64,000 nucleotides of DNA. Source: Kutzneria sp. CA-103260 (GTDB taxonomy: Bacteria > Actinomycetota > Actinomycetes > Mycobacteriales > Pseudonocardiaceae). Each line of letters begins with the position of its first letter. The first letter of the stretch is position 1. The stretch spans positions 11,470,001-11,534,000 of the forward strand of contig NZ_CP073318.1 of NCBI RefSeq assembly GCF_018263855.1, read 5' to 3'. The notes beneath the pieces were generated by a model. The model was given only the letters and a program-made list of their open reading frames with translations. It made no database searches and was not told the origin of the DNA. This document shows positions 1 to 10,136 of this stretch, in pieces. A program made the position numbers and the translations under genes.

Positions 1-1
1 C

Positions 2-541
2 GTGTACGACGCGCTCGATGAGCCTGCTGCCGCTACGGCTTGGCTACGTGCCATCGCACCCCGTGTTGGCCTGCCGTTCGTCGCCGCCCTCGACGGCCTG
101 ACGGCAGTAGACATCGCTCGCATCGCTAGGCAGCTGACTGCATTGCGCGATGCGCTGCGCCGACTTGCTGCGGAAGCCACCGACGACCCGCGGCCGGCAG
201 CGGCTTCCGTGACGAGGGAGTTGCGCGATGCCGTCGGCACGGTCAATCGGGTCGCCGCGGTGGCACCGCGCTGGTCGGCCCTGATCTGGGAGTCGGGTGA
301 CACACCCACGCGTGTGTTTCGCGCCAGCGATCAGGCCGTCGCCACGATCTCGGCCATCGCGGACGAGGCGATCCATCTGTTCAGTGGGGACAGCCGGCTG
401 CAGCTGCGTGCCTGCCTGGCCCCGGGTTGCGTATTGTACTTTTCCAAAGACCACCCCAGACGGGAGTGGTGCTCATCCGCGTGCGGCAACCGGGCGCGTG
501 CCGCCAGGCACTACCAACGCCACCGCCCCGCTACGACCTGA
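2..541 (+). CDS. CGNR zinc-finger / ABATE-type protein, 5' end outside window
   Basis: Open from the window edge; the first possible codon here is GTG at base 2, but the family normally begins with further N-terminal sequence, so this is probably a 3' fragment of a longer gene. The C-terminus has the CGNR zinc finger: a Cys pair around LAPGC, then CSSACGNRARAARHY, the usual Cys-x(n)-Cys-GNR layout followed by a basic tail. Members of this family (formerly DUF1470) are predicted DNA-binding stress-type regulators in actinomycetes. The upstream helical part matches the ABATE domain only by general layout. The target is not known and no partner gene is visible on the left. Confidence 0.75.
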   Translation: MYDALDEPAAATAWLRAIAPRVGLPFVAALDGLTAVDIARIARQLTALRDALRRLAAEATDDPRPAAASVTRELRDAVGTVNRVAAVAPRWSALIWESGDTPTRVFRASDQAVATISAIADEAIHLFSGDSRLQLRACLAPGCVLYFSKDHPRREWCSSACGNRARAARHYQRHRPATT

Positions 542-784
542 GGCTCACGCCTTGTCCACATCGGACGGACAGTCCGCCGACCGGTTCAACAGCGTGACCG
601 CCTCGGCGACCACCCGGTGTTCACGCTGATCCAGCTCGAGCCCCCAGGCGTGGCCGGGACGTACACCGCGAATGCCGGCTCAGCGAGCGTCTGCCTAGAA
701 CCAGCTGGGCCGGCGGGCGCGTGGAGGGCGTACGAGCGATGCTTGTACGCCAAACGGATGAACCTGGGTGTCATACATTGGCGC

Positions 785-1276
785 ATGTATTGCGATCAAC
801 AAGTGCCGATGGAGAAGGCGTTCAAGGGGCCGAAGGTGATCCTGGACCGGATGGGCTCGTTCGACGTGCACCGGGTCGCCGAGGCCGATCCGGAGGAGTT
901 CGCGGCCCTGGTGTCCACGCCGCCGGCGATCCACCGGTTCCCGGGTTCGATGGCCAAGCGGTTGCAGACGCTGGCCCAGTTCCTGGTGGAGCACTATGAC
1001 GGCAAGGTTGAGTCGTTGTGGAAGCAGGGCAAGTCTGACGGTGCCGAGGTGCTCAGGCGGCTGACCGCCCTCCCCGGCTTCGGTGACCAGAAGGCGCGGA
1101 TCTTCTTGGCGTTGTTGGGGAAGCAGATGGGCGTGAAGCCGGCTGGTTGGCGTGAGGCTGCCGGTGCGTATGGTGAGGAGGGCTCGCGGCGGAGTGTCGC
1201 CGATGTGGTGGACGCGAAGTCGTTGGGTGAGGTGCGGGCGTTCAAGAAGGCGGCGAAGGCGGCGGCCAAGGGCTGA
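785..1276 (+). pseudogene. HhH-GPD-type DNA repair-like protein, N-terminus missing
   Basis: From ATG 785 the protein (163 aa) reads straight into DQQVPMEKAF, which in this actinobacterial helix-hairpin-helix GPD family normally follows some 25-30 residues ending in a GMLLDQQVPMEKAF-like segment. The rest, including the LTALPGFGDQKARIFLALLGK hairpin-type motif in the middle and an Ala/Lys-rich tail, looks intact. No ribosome binding site precedes 785, and the frame upstream to 617 has no family resemblance. The gene therefore seems to have lost its 5' end, or it starts at an unusual site. Family members are annotated as base-excision glycosylase-like, without firm biochemistry. Confidence 0.6.
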
Positions 1277-2501
1277 CGTCGGCAGGTCGGGCCGACGTCA
1301 GTATCACGGGCAGTCGGACGTAGCCGCTGTTGATCGCGCTGTGGGTCGCCCGTTCGAGTTGTTCGGGCGGAACAGCGAGTCTGGCGGTGGGGAAGGCGGC
1401 GGTCAGGTCGCGGAGGGCGATCTCCGTTTCGAGCCGGGCGAGGCGAGCGCCCGGGCAGTAGTGCAGGCCGTGGCCGAACGCCAGGTGGCCGCGTCCGGGG
1501 GCGCTGAGATTCAACCGGTGAGGTTGGGAGAAAACAGCTTCGTCGCGGTTGGCCGACGCGATGGAGATCAGCACGACCTCGCCCGCGTCGATCTCGACGC
1601 CGCCGTAGACGACGGGTTCGGTGGTCACTCGGTGCGTGGTGAGGCCGACCGGAGGGTCGAAGCGCAGCACCTCCTCGATCACGGTCGGGATCGAGGAGGG
1701 ATCGCGGTGGATGGCCGCCCAGGCCGAGGGGTCGTCGAGCAGCCACCTCGCCGCGTTCGCGATCAGGTTCGTGGTCGTCTCGTGCCCGGCCACGACGAGC
1801 AGGAAGACCGTGGCGACCAGCTCCTCGGCGTTGAGCCGACCATCGAGCTGGCCCTGCACCAAGTACGAGAGCAGGTCCGTGTCGGGGCGCTTTCGCTTGC
1901 TGGCGAGCAGATCATCGACGTAGGCGCGCATGGCGGCCGAGGCCCTGCCCGCGACGGCTTGGTCATCTGCGATCAGGCCCGCCGTCCACTCCCGCAGCTG
2001 CCACCTGTCCTCCCCGGGCACCCCGAGCAATTCGGACATGACGCCGATCGGCAGCGGGAACGCGAACGAGTCGATGAGGTCCACCGCTGTGTCCCGCGGC
2101 AGCTGCGCTACCAGGGAGGCGCTGATCCGGTCGATTCCCGCACGCAGGTCGGCGACTCGGCCCGTCGTGACGTGCTCCGCCACGACGGACCGCAGGCGCT
2201 GGTGCGCCTCGCCGTCGCTGAACGCCATGTTGTTGCCCAGCAACGGATCCGGGGTGGTGTCCGCAGTTGCGTCGATGAGTCCGCTGGCGGCGAGCTGGGC
2301 ACTCATGACCTGGTGCAACAAGGTCGCGTCCTTGCTCAGCCGTGGGTCCTTCAACGCCTCGCGGGCCTCCCGATGTCGAAGGACGACCCACACCCGCACT
2401 CCGCCGGCCCACGTGGACCGGACGACCGCGGCCGCCTGGCGGTGAGCCGCCAGCGCCGGCCAATCGTGTGCCCCCAGTCGGGCGACGTCCCCAGCGAGCA
2501 T
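1242..2501 (-). CDS. cytochrome P450
   Basis: A 419-aa class I bacterial P450. Visible motifs are the I-helix AGHETT (residues 238-243), the K-helix ExxR in EEVLR (276-280) and the heme loop FGHGLHYCPGA with the thiolate ligand Cys349. The start ATG at 2501 is chosen because a GGGGAGGGG Shine-Dalgarno lies just upstream; an earlier in-frame start adds only nine poor residues. The 3' end overlaps the convergent HhH-GPD gene by about 35 bp. No ferredoxin or ferredoxin reductase gene is adjacent, so redox partners must come from elsewhere. The sequence looks like CYP105/CYP107-type secondary-metabolism P450s, but the substrate cannot be inferred. Link to the lipid locus downstream is unproven. 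Confidence 0.93.
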   Translation of the reverse strand: MLAGDVARLGAHDWPALAAHRQAAAVVRSTWAGGVRVWVVLRHREAREALKDPRLSKDATLLHQVMSAQLAASGLIDATADTTPDPLLGNNMAFSDGEAHQRLRSVVAEHVTTGRVADLRAGIDRISASLVAQLPRDTAVDLIDSFAFPLPIGVMSELLGVPGEDRWQLREWTAGLIADDQAVAGRASAAMRAYVDDLLASKRKRPDTDLLSYLVQGQLDGRLNAEELVATVFLLVVAGHETTTNLIANAARWLLDDPSAWAAIHRDPSSIPTVIEEVLRFDPPVGLTTHRVTTEPVVYGGVEIDAGEVVLISIASANRDEAVFSQPHRLNLSAPGRGHLAFGHGLHYCPGARLARLETEIALRDLTAAFPTARLAVPPEQLERATHSAINSGYVRLPVILTSARPADVSPWPPPSPPS

Positions 2502-2589
2502 GCCGACCCCTCCCCACAAGCAGATCACCCTCAGTGTGGCAGTGGGCGAGCACGTTGTGGGGACGAAAACCCAGGCGCCCCAGCGGAAG

Positions 2590-3699
<1,110 letters not shown>

Positions 3700-3741
3700 G
3701 GGAATCGATCTCCTTCAGTCGGTGCGCAGCCAGGCTAAAAT

Positions 3742-3757
3742 CTCACGTGGACGTGAG
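3742..3757. promoter_or_regulatory. palindromic operator between OYE and MerR genes
   Basis: CTCACGT-GG-ACGTGAG is a perfect inverted repeat with 7-bp arms and a 2-bp centre in the 96-bp divergent region. Its placement 39 bp before the merR start and 43 bp before the OYE start, next to AT-richer sequence (GGCTAAAAT), fits a MerR-family operator sitting inside an overlapping divergent promoter. Binding is inferred, not shown. Confidence 0.6.
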
Positions 3758-3795
3758 GTTCAACCTTCTGTGCGGCACGTCACTGCGGAGGTTCG

Positions 3796-4179
3796 ATGCG
3801 AATCGGCGAGCTGGCGGCGAAGGCCGGCGTGAGTGTCCGCGCCCTGCGGTACTACGAGGAGCAGGGTCTGCTCGTGCCCAAGCGAACCGCGGGTGGTCAG
3901 CGGGACTACCCGGCCGACAGCGCGGACTGGGTCTGGCTGATCCAGCAGTTCTTCGCCGCGGGCCTGTCGAGCACGTCGATACTGGCGATCATGCCCAGCG
4001 TCGAGCGGGGCGAAGCCGCCCCGGAGGCCTTGGCCTTGCTGGCCAAGGAACGTGACCGCATCGACCGGCGTGCTCGCGAACTGCTCGACGCGCGGGACCG
4101 GCTCGACGCCATCCTCAACACGGCCGTCAGCGGTGCCTGCGTGGGGCATCGGGCTCAGGAGACCATCGACGTCTCCTGA
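3796..4179 (+). CDS. MerR family transcriptional regulator
   Basis: A 127-aa protein starting MRIGELAAKAGVSVRALRYYEEQGL, the typical MerR winged-helix-turn-helix, followed by the LLVPKRTAGGQRDY wing and a dimerising coiled coil (about residues 80-112, KERDRIDRRARELLDARDRL). The tail has one Cys (GACVGH), too few for a classical metal site, so a ligand or redox sensor is more likely than a mercury sensor. It is transcribed away from the OYE gene and probably controls that gene and itself through the palindrome at 3742-3757. Confidence 0.92.
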   Translation: MRIGELAAKAGVSVRALRYYEEQGLLVPKRTAGGQRDYPADSADWVWLIQQFFAAGLSSTSILAIMPSVERGEAAPEALALLAKERDRIDRRARELLDARDRLDAILNTAVSGACVGHRAQETIDVS

Positions 4180-4209
4180 GCTACGCGCGGTTGCTCGTGG
4201 TCGCGCTCG

Positions 4210-4629
4210 TCATGCGACGAGCAAGCCGATGCCCAGGGACACGACGCCCAGGCCCAAGGCCAGCGCGCCCAGCCACACCAGCCAGATCAGGCGGTTCGGC
4301 TTGGTGATCTCGCCGCGTCCCATGGAGGAGAAGAAGAATCCGGCGGAGATCAGCGCGGCGGAGGCGGGGACGCCGAGTCGGGCGACCCAGCCCCATACCC
4401 CGTCCAGGCCTGCGGCGTCGGCCAGCACCAGCGTCACCAGGCTCAGGGTGACCAGCACGCCGGCGTGCGCGTGGCCGGCGCGGGCGAACGCCTTCTGGAA
4501 GTCGGTCATGGGCACGGCGCCGCGGACGATCTGCGTCATGAACCAGCCGCCGAACTCGATCCCCACGATCGTCAGCAGCGCGACCCCCGCGATGTAGCGC
4601 GAGGCCGCCGTGAGCTCCAAGGTGTGCAA
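4210..4629 (-). CDS. small four-helix membrane protein, unknown function
   Basis: A 139-aa hydrophobic protein with about four membrane helices (roughly residues 9-29, 52-70, 82-100, 112-136). The first loop has FGGWFMTQIVRGAVPMTDFQKAFARAGHAHAGVLV; a His pair (HAHAG) in helix 2 could bind metal or heme, but nothing confirms this. It is convergent with merR. A second four-helix protein at 35180 has a roughly similar GWFGTQI start, but true homology was not established. Function unknown. Confidence 0.75.
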   Translation of the reverse strand: MHTLELTAASRYIAGVALLTIVGIEFGGWFMTQIVRGAVPMTDFQKAFARAGHAHAGVLVTLSLVTLVLADAAGLDGVWGWVARLGVPASAALISAGFFFSSMGRGEITKPNRLIWLVWLGALALGLGVVSLGIGLLVA

Positions 4630-5059
4630 GCCTACCTCCCTTTGGGAACGCCGTTATAAAACACCGTTTCGGACGGGCTGTCAAGACGTCGCGGCGAGGT
4701 GAAAGACGCCCTGGTATGGCGGCGGGTGACCGCGTCATGCGGCCGTTGGTTGTCGTCGGGTTCCCCCTTGGCGACCGTCGTGCTACGCCATGTGGTCGAC
4801 CAGGCACGGATTGGGATCCGCTCGCGTGGCGGCTTGACGGTCGGAGCCGGTGGGGCGGTGCTCGATTCCGGCGACGGTGCCGCGGGCGCTGTGCTGCGCG
4901 GATGGGGTCGTTGTGGCCGGTTCGGCCCGGATGACCGCGACTAGGCCAGTCGGGTGAATCGAGAATCGGTCGTATTTTTCGCGGATGGGGGGTGATCTGA
5001 ACCTACGACAGCAACGCATCGGCGTCAGTGCCGCGTGTCGGGTTCGGCGAAGGAGTGAG
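4630..5059. other. intergenic region, 430 bp
   Basis: Divergent region between the small membrane protein and the first gene of the lipid locus, so it must hold promoters for both. Near 4645-4672 there is an AT-richer patch (GTTATAAAACACCGTTT) with repeated CCGTT motifs that may be an operator or promoter of the membrane protein. The rest holds only short GC-shadow frames. No RNA gene or repeat seen. Confidence 0.4.
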
Positions 5060-6382
5060 ATGGCAACGAAGGTGGCGGTAGTCGGCGCCGGAATCGCGGG
5101 ACTGTCCGCCGCGTACCATCTGTGTCCCGAGGCCGACGTGGTGCTTTACGACGCGGACGACCGGGTGGGCGGCCACGCCAATACCGTCGAAGTTGTCGAC
5201 GGGGATCGGGTGATCGGGCTCGACACCGCCTTCATCGTGTACAACGAACCCCACTATCCCCGGCTCGCGGAGTTCTTTCGGACGCTCGACGTGCCGACCC
5301 TGGACCACGAGGGCGGCTTCCTGTTCTTCGACGTCTCGCGGCGGCGACACTTCACGTCGGAGGATCTGGAACTCCCGGAATCGGCGGTGCTCGCCGAGCA
5401 TGACGCCGAGTTCCACGGGATCTGGCGGGAGGCGGCCAGGTTCGAGCGGGAGGCGCCGCGCGACTTCATCCGCGGCCGGGCGCGGATGCCGCTCGGTGAT
5501 TATCTGGACAGTTGTGGATACAGTGCGGAGTTCAGGCGCAACTTCCTGGTGTTGGTGGCCACGGCGGCCTGGTCGATTCCGCCCCGTGAGGTGTGGCGGA
5601 TGAGCGCCAGCACGGTCATGGCCTTTTTCATGGCGCACGGCCTCGCCGGGCTCAGCGGGCGTCGGGTGGCCTGGCGGACCGTGCTCGGTGGCAGCGTCTC
5701 CTACCTGTGGAAAGTGGGCGAACACCTGCGGTCGCACGGGACCGAGCTCCGGCTCGGCGAACCGGTGGTCGGCGTCCGGGAAATGGGCGACCGGGCCACG
5801 GTGACCACGGCTGGCGGCACACGCGAGTTCGACTACGTGGTGGTGGCCACCCATGCGGACACTACGAAGGAGTTGCTCGGTGGCGTCCAGCGAAAGCATG
5901 ATTTCCTGGACAGCATCCGATACACTCCCACTCGCGCCGTGCTCCATACCGACAGTTCGGTGCTGACCCCGCCGAAACAGTGCTGGCGTAGCTGGAACTA
6001 CGCGCGCGTCGGTGACGGGGACGACTTCAGCACGTACGCCACCTACTACCTCAACCGGCTGCACCGGCTGGATTCGGAAAAGGACTACTTTCTCACCCTC
6101 GAACCGCCGGCGAGCCTGCGCGACGAGGAGATCATCAAGGACATCGGCTATCGGCACCCGGTGCTGGAGCAGCATGTGCGGGACCTGCAGCCGATGATCT
6201 ACAAGGTGAACGACTCCGGGCGGATCAAACTGTGCGGCTCGTATTTCCATTCCCGGAAGATGGGGTTCGACATCGTCGGCCTGCACGAATCCGCCTACGA
6301 CTCGGGCCTGGCGGCCGCCGAGTGCGTCCGTCGTGAGGTGCGACGCGAGTTCACCACTGCCGGTGTGAATTCTGGTTCTTGA
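5060..6382 (+). CDS. FAD-dependent amine-oxidase-like oxidoreductase (COG2907 type), first gene of lipid operon
   Basis: A 440-aa flavoprotein. The N-terminus VAVVGAGIAGLSAAYHL is the dinucleotide-binding GxGxxG fold, then DDRVGGHANTVEV, the GG motif of the amine oxidase/phytoene-desaturase superfamily. It resembles the NAD/FAD-binding protein found at cyclopropane or furan fatty-acid loci, which act on unsaturated acyl chains. ATG 5060 follows GAAGGAG; an upstream in-frame start adds 25 residues with no fold. A 25-bp gap separates it from the ACP gene, so it is the promoter-proximal gene of the operon. Inferred role: redox modification (desaturation, isomerisation or alpha-carbon activation) of the synthase product. 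Exact reaction unknown. Confidence 0.85.
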   Translation: MATKVAVVGAGIAGLSAAYHLCPEADVVLYDADDRVGGHANTVEVVDGDRVIGLDTAFIVYNEPHYPRLAEFFRTLDVPTLDHEGGFLFFDVSRRRHFTSEDLELPESAVLAEHDAEFHGIWREAARFEREAPRDFIRGRARMPLGDYLDSCGYSAEFRRNFLVLVATAAWSIPPREVWRMSASTVMAFFMAHGLAGLSGRRVAWRTVLGGSVSYLWKVGEHLRSHGTELRLGEPVVGVREMGDRATVTTAGGTREFDYVVVATHADTTKELLGGVQRKHDFLDSIRYTPTRAVLHTDSSVLTPPKQCWRSWNYARVGDGDDFSTYATYYLNRLHRLDSEKDYFLTLEPPASLRDEEIIKDIGYRHPVLEQHVRDLQPMIYKVNDSGRIKLCGSYFHSRKMGFDIVGLHESAYDSGLAAAECVRREVRREFTTAGVNSGS

Positions 6383-6407
6383 GACGGCATCACCTGGAGG
6401 AGCCGAA

Positions 6408-6668
6408 ATGAAAGCCGAACTGACCGTGGACGCTGTGCGGGACTGGCTGGTTGAGCAGGTGGCGACCCGGCTCGGCGTCCCCCCGGCGGAACTCGACACC
6501 AGCCGGTACTTCGACGAGTTCGGACTGGAGTCGACCGAGGCGCTGGTGCTGGCCGGCGAACTCGAGCGGTGGCTGGGCATGGAGGTGGAGACCACCGCCG
6601 TGTGGTACCACCCGACCATTCCCGACCTGGCCGGATACATCGCCGAGAAGGCCGGAGAGCGCTCGTGA
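6408..6668 (+). CDS. stand-alone acyl carrier protein
   Basis: An 86-aa discrete ACP. The phosphopantetheine attachment serine is Ser42 in FGLESTEAL (the family norm is DSL; here EST), within a four-helix layout. RBS GGAGG lies before ATG 6408. The gene overlaps the thioesterase gene by four bases (GTGA). A separate ACP beside a synthase that already contains an integral ACP suggests that the finished chain, or a starter, is moved to this carrier for tailoring by the acyl-CoA-dehydrogenase-like enzymes and the FAD protein. No phosphopantetheinyl transferase gene is present in the window. Confidence 0.9.
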   Translation: MKAELTVDAVRDWLVEQVATRLGVPPAELDTSRYFDEFGLESTEALVLAGELERWLGMEVETTAVWYHPTIPDLAGYIAEKAGERS

Positions 6669-7522
6669 CGGAGGTTTCGCTGAAACCGGCGGCCGCGGCG
6701 TTCGAGCCGGCGCCGGCGTGCCTGGTCGTCATGCACCCGGGGGCGATCGCGCTCGACAGCTACGAGCCGCTGCGCGCCCGCCTGGCCGCCAGGTTCTCGA
6801 CGATCGTCTTCGACATCCAGAAGGTCCCCGAGTACCGCGAGTCCGTGATCACCGGATCGGCCGTGGACGTCTCGCTGGCCGAGATCGCGCTGCGGTTCAA
6901 GGAACGCAGCCTGCACGAGGTGGCCGACGTCCCCTACGCGGTTCTCGGCTGGTCGTTCGGCGGTGTGGTGGCGTGCGCCCTCGCCGAGGCGATGCCCGCG
7001 GACCGAAAGCCGCGCGGTGTCTTCGTGCTCGACACGATCGCCCCGGGAAACGGCTCGTCGTTCGGCGACACGCTGCCCGACCGCGAGGCGCTGGACTGGT
7101 TCGCGATGTACTTCGGCGCCAACCGCGGGCGTGACCTGAAACTGAGCCCGGCCGACTTCACCGGCGTCAGCCTGGAGGACGGGCTCGGCCTGGTGCTGGA
7201 CCGGTCCATCGCCACCGGGGCGCTGACGCCCGGCACGACGGTGCACGGCCTGCGCAAGGTCTTCACCGCGTTCGTCGACGGAATGCGGCGCAACAAGCAG
7301 CTGCACGACGCCTATCACCCGGATCGCTTCCAGGTGCCGATCACGTTGGTCCGGCCGAGCCGTGGGCTGTTCGACGAGCTGGCCTCGCTCGGTTGGGACG
7401 AGGTCGCCAAGGACGAGATCCACACCCTGCACTGCGGCGGCGACCACTACACGATGCTGCGCGACGAGCAGTCGGTGGAGGCCATCGCCCGCGCCGTGGA
7501 GGCGACGGTGCTGGGCGGATGA
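6665..7522 (+). CDS. alpha/beta-hydrolase thioesterase (type II TE-like)
   Basis: A 285-aa thioesterase. Nucleophile Ser97 sits in GWSFGG, and the catalytic His is His261 in GGDHYTML, as in PKS/NRPS thioesterases. The start is GTG 6665, overlapping the ACP stop, with GGAG upstream; the longer frame upstream is the shadow of the ACP gene. Its likely task is to release or edit acyl chains from the discrete ACP or the synthase ACP. It ends in an ATGA overlap with the next gene. Whether it releases product or merely clears stalled chains cannot be told. Confidence 0.88.
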   Translation: MTEVSLKPAAAAFEPAPACLVVMHPGAIALDSYEPLRARLAARFSTIVFDIQKVPEYRESVITGSAVDVSLAEIALRFKERSLHEVADVPYAVLGWSFGGVVACALAEAMPADRKPRGVFVLDTIAPGNGSSFGDTLPDREALDWFAMYFGANRGRDLKLSPADFTGVSLEDGLGLVLDRSIATGALTPGTTVHGLRKVFTAFVDGMRRNKQLHDAYHPDRFQVPITLVRPSRGLFDELASLGWDEVAKDEIHTLHCGGDHYTMLRDEQSVEAIARAVEATVLGG

Positions 7523-9255
7523 CGAACGTTGGGGGGACGATGAACGGCAGGACGGATGTCGCCGCGTTCCTGCTCGACATGGAGCGCGCGTTCGGGGAAC
7601 CGATGACCGGGACCGGCGAGCTCTGCTTCGAGCGGGCGCTGGCCCGCGACGACAACGAGGAATACCCCGAGCGGGCGCTGGAAGCGTTGCGCCGGTTCGG
7701 GATCGCCGAACACGGGGTGCCGGCCGGGCACGGCGGCCGGGCGGTGGACATCGTGGACAGCCTGGAGATATTCCGGGCGCTGTCCCGGCGCGACGCCACC
7801 CTCGCGACCTCCCTGGCCACGACCAGCCTCGGCTACATGCCGGTGTGGATCGCCGGCACCGACGAGCAGCGGACCCGGTACGCCAAGGCGGTGCTGGCCG
7901 GCTCGCAACTGGCCTGGGCGCTGTCGGAACGCGACCACGGCAGCGACATCATGGCCACCGAGACCACGGCCCGCCGAGTTCCCGGCGGTTTCCTTTTGTC
8001 CGGCGAGAAATGGCCGATCGGCAACTCCGCGCGCGGGGACCACGCGGCGGTCTTCGCCCGCACCGGCGAGCGTCCGGGCCCGGCGGCGTTCTCCGTCCTG
8101 ATGGTGGATCTGCGGTCGCCCGCGGTGCGACCGCTGCCCCGGGAACGGTTTCACGGCGTGCGGGCGATCGACAACGGCGGGCTGCGGTTCGACGACTGTT
8201 TCGTGCCGGACGAGGACCTGATCGGCGCGGTGGGCCACGGGCTGGAGATCGCTCTGCGCGCCGCGTATCCGGCGCGGGTGCTGGCCACGTCGGTCGCGCT
8301 GGGATGCGTGGACACCGGGCTCCGGCTGGTGGTCCGGTTCTGCCTGGAACGCCGGATATTCGGCCGGATCCTGATGGAGAACGCTTACACAGCAAGGGAT
8401 ATGGCGGGCAGCTTCGCCAATTTGCTCGCCGCGGACGCCGTCGCGGTCAGCGCCGCGCGCACCCTACAGGTCGCGCCGCGCCGGGCCAGCCTGGTGTCCT
8501 CGGTGACGAAGTTCTTTGTCCCCACGGTGTTGGAACGAACGATGAGCCGGCTGGCCACCGTGCTGGGCGCCCGCCACTTCATGCGGTCGGCCGGCGAGTA
8601 CGGCATGTTCCACAAGTCCGCGCGCGACCTGTGGATCTCGCATTTCGCCGAGGGCAACCACGTGGTGAACTTGAAGAACATCGCGCTGCAACTGGAGACG
8701 CTGCTGACCGACCGCGACGGCGATCAAACCATTGCGGACCAGGTATTCTCGCTCGACCGGCCGCTGCCGCCGTTCCAGCCCTGGCTGTTCGATCTCCAGG
8801 CCCGGGGCGCCGATGACGCGGTGGCCAACGCGCCGGAGGCAGCGGAACGGTTACGCGCGCGAGCACCGGAGCCGTGGTTGGCCGAGCTCGTCGACGCCGC
8901 GTCCCGCCTGCCCGTGGAGCGTGAGCGGCTGCGGGCCGAACTCGCTGATCTCCGAGCTGCCCGGGGCAGTGGATACCTTCAGGCGAACGCGTTGTACGAC
9001 CTGGCGGAACGGTACTGCCGGCTGCACGTCGCCGGGTGTGTGGTCCAGTTCGCCGCCCGCCCCGTCGCGGACGGCCCGCTGAACAGTCCCGCGGTGGCCC
9101 TCGCCTGCCTGGGTCGGTTGCTCGGCTTGCCGGTGTTGGACAACGAGGCTCTGGTCGGTGCGGTGAACGCGGTGCTGACGCGGATGTACTGCGAGGGCCG
9201 GCTTTTCTCGATGCGTGAGTATCCGGTCGCCGAGTCGTTGGCGGTGTCGGCATGA
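7519..9255 (+). CDS. acyl-CoA dehydrogenase-like flavoprotein with C-terminal extension (ACAD 1)
   Basis: A 578-aa protein; the ACAD core spans about residues 1-400, with FAD-contacting WALSERDHGSD, then SGEKWPIGNSARGD. The catalytic-base region reads HFAEGNHVVNLKNIA, so the glutamate of the usual EGT motif is present. A C-terminal helical extension of about 150 residues ends in CEGRLFSMREYPVAE. ATG 7519 overlaps the thioesterase stop (ATGA); ATG 7540, behind GGGGGGACG, is an alternative. It probably introduces a double bond into an ACP- or CoA-bound chain. A second, divergent copy lies at 24748, and the two may form a heteromer. Confidence 0.87.
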   Translation: MTNVGGTMNGRTDVAAFLLDMERAFGEPMTGTGELCFERALARDDNEEYPERALEALRRFGIAEHGVPAGHGGRAVDIVDSLEIFRALSRRDATLATSLATTSLGYMPVWIAGTDEQRTRYAKAVLAGSQLAWALSERDHGSDIMATETTARRVPGGFLLSGEKWPIGNSARGDHAAVFARTGERPGPAAFSVLMVDLRSPAVRPLPRERFHGVRAIDNGGLRFDDCFVPDEDLIGAVGHGLEIALRAAYPARVLATSVALGCVDTGLRLVVRFCLERRIFGRILMENAYTARDMAGSFANLLAADAVAVSAARTLQVAPRRASLVSSVTKFFVPTVLERTMSRLATVLGARHFMRSAGEYGMFHKSARDLWISHFAEGNHVVNLKNIALQLETLLTDRDGDQTIADQVFSLDRPLPPFQPWLFDLQARGADDAVANAPEAAERLRARAPEPWLAELVDAASRLPVERERLRAELADLRAARGSGYLQANALYDLAERYCRLHVAGCVVQFAARPVADGPLNSPAVALACLGRLLGLPVLDNEALVGAVNAVLTRMYCEGRLFSMREYPVAESLAVSA

Positions 9256-10136
9256 CCCACCTGGCCCGCCGACTGTGGCGTGCACTGGAGACCTGTCACG
9301 CGGTCACCTACTTCACCGCCGAGGCGCGGGCCGAGTTCACCGACTGCGGCCTGCGCGGGAATGTGATGGCCTACATCGCCGGCCGCGCCGCGCCGCTCGG
9401 CGCGGTGGGACCGGAGCCGGTCGCCGCCGGGCTCTACAACATGAACCTGGCCATGATCAAGCGAGTGGTGCCGCGGGCGTGGGACTGCGCGCGGCCCGAG
9501 CGGGTTCTCCAGGCACGCGAACTTGGTGCGGCGAGGGCGTTGAAACGGGCCTTCGGCGACCAGCCGGTGGCCGAGGCCGCCGAACTGCTGCGTGAATCGC
9601 TACGGGCGCTGCGACCGTACGGGCGACCGATGTACGCGGCCAACGCGGAACTGCCCTGGCCAACTGATCCCGTGGCAAGCCTCTGGCACGGTGCGACGCT
9701 GCTGCGTGAACACCGTGGCGACGGGCATGCCGCCGTGCTGCTCGCCGAGGAAGTGGACGGCTGCGCGGCGCACATGCTGGCCATTGCCGCCGGTGGGTTG
9801 GAGGAGGGGTGGGTCAGCTACCGCGGCTGGGACACCGAGGACTGCGCGCAGGCTCGGGATCGGTTGCGCGACCGCGGCTGGCTGACCGGTGACACTCGAG
9901 CCGTTGGCGACACAGAGATTCGCGGCGAGCGGCCGAAGCGGGACAGACGCGTTCTGACCCCGGCCGGCCAGGCCGCGCACGACCGGATCGAGGCGGCGAC
10001 CGATCGGCTCGCCTCAGCTCCATGGACCGCCGAGGGACAAGCCGCCGGCACCCGGCTGCTGGCACTGGTCGAGCCGCTCGCCGCGCGGGTGACCGCCACC
10101 GGCGAGCTGCCCGATCCGTACCCGCCGATCGGGTAG
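9252..10136 (+). CDS. SCO6745-like protein of unknown function
   Basis: A 294-aa protein resembling the actinobacterial SCO6745 family (often annotated as MarR-like or HTH-containing). It begins LARRLWRALETCHAVTYFTAEA, characteristic of that family, continues with VAAGLYNMNLAMIKRVVPRAW, and ends with a winged-helix-like segment (DRRVLTPAGQAAHDRIE, near residues 232-252). It overlaps ACAD 1 by four bases and precedes the synthase by about 85 bp, so it is co-transcribed. Family members often sit by biosynthetic or lipid genes, but no reaction is established. Whether it is a regulator or an enzyme is open. Confidence 0.7.
   Translation: MTHLARRLWRALETCHAVTYFTAEARAEFTDCGLRGNVMAYIAGRAAPLGAVGPEPVAAGLYNMNLAMIKRVVPRAWDCARPERVLQARELGAARALKRAFGDQPVAEAAELLRESLRALRPYGRPMYAANAELPWPTDPVASLWHGATLLREHRGDGHAAVLLAEEVDGCAAHMLAIAAGGLEEGWVSYRGWDTEDCAQARDRLRDRGWLTGDTRAVGDTEIRGERPKRDRRVLTPAGQAAHDRIEAATDRLASAPWTAEGQAAGTRLLALVEPLAARVTATGELPDPYPPIG

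Noticed and set aside
5003..7447. An 814-codon minus-strand open frame over the FAD, ACP and thioesterase genes
   Set aside because: No family resemblance or RBS; the plus-strand genes have clear motifs and overlapping stops and starts.
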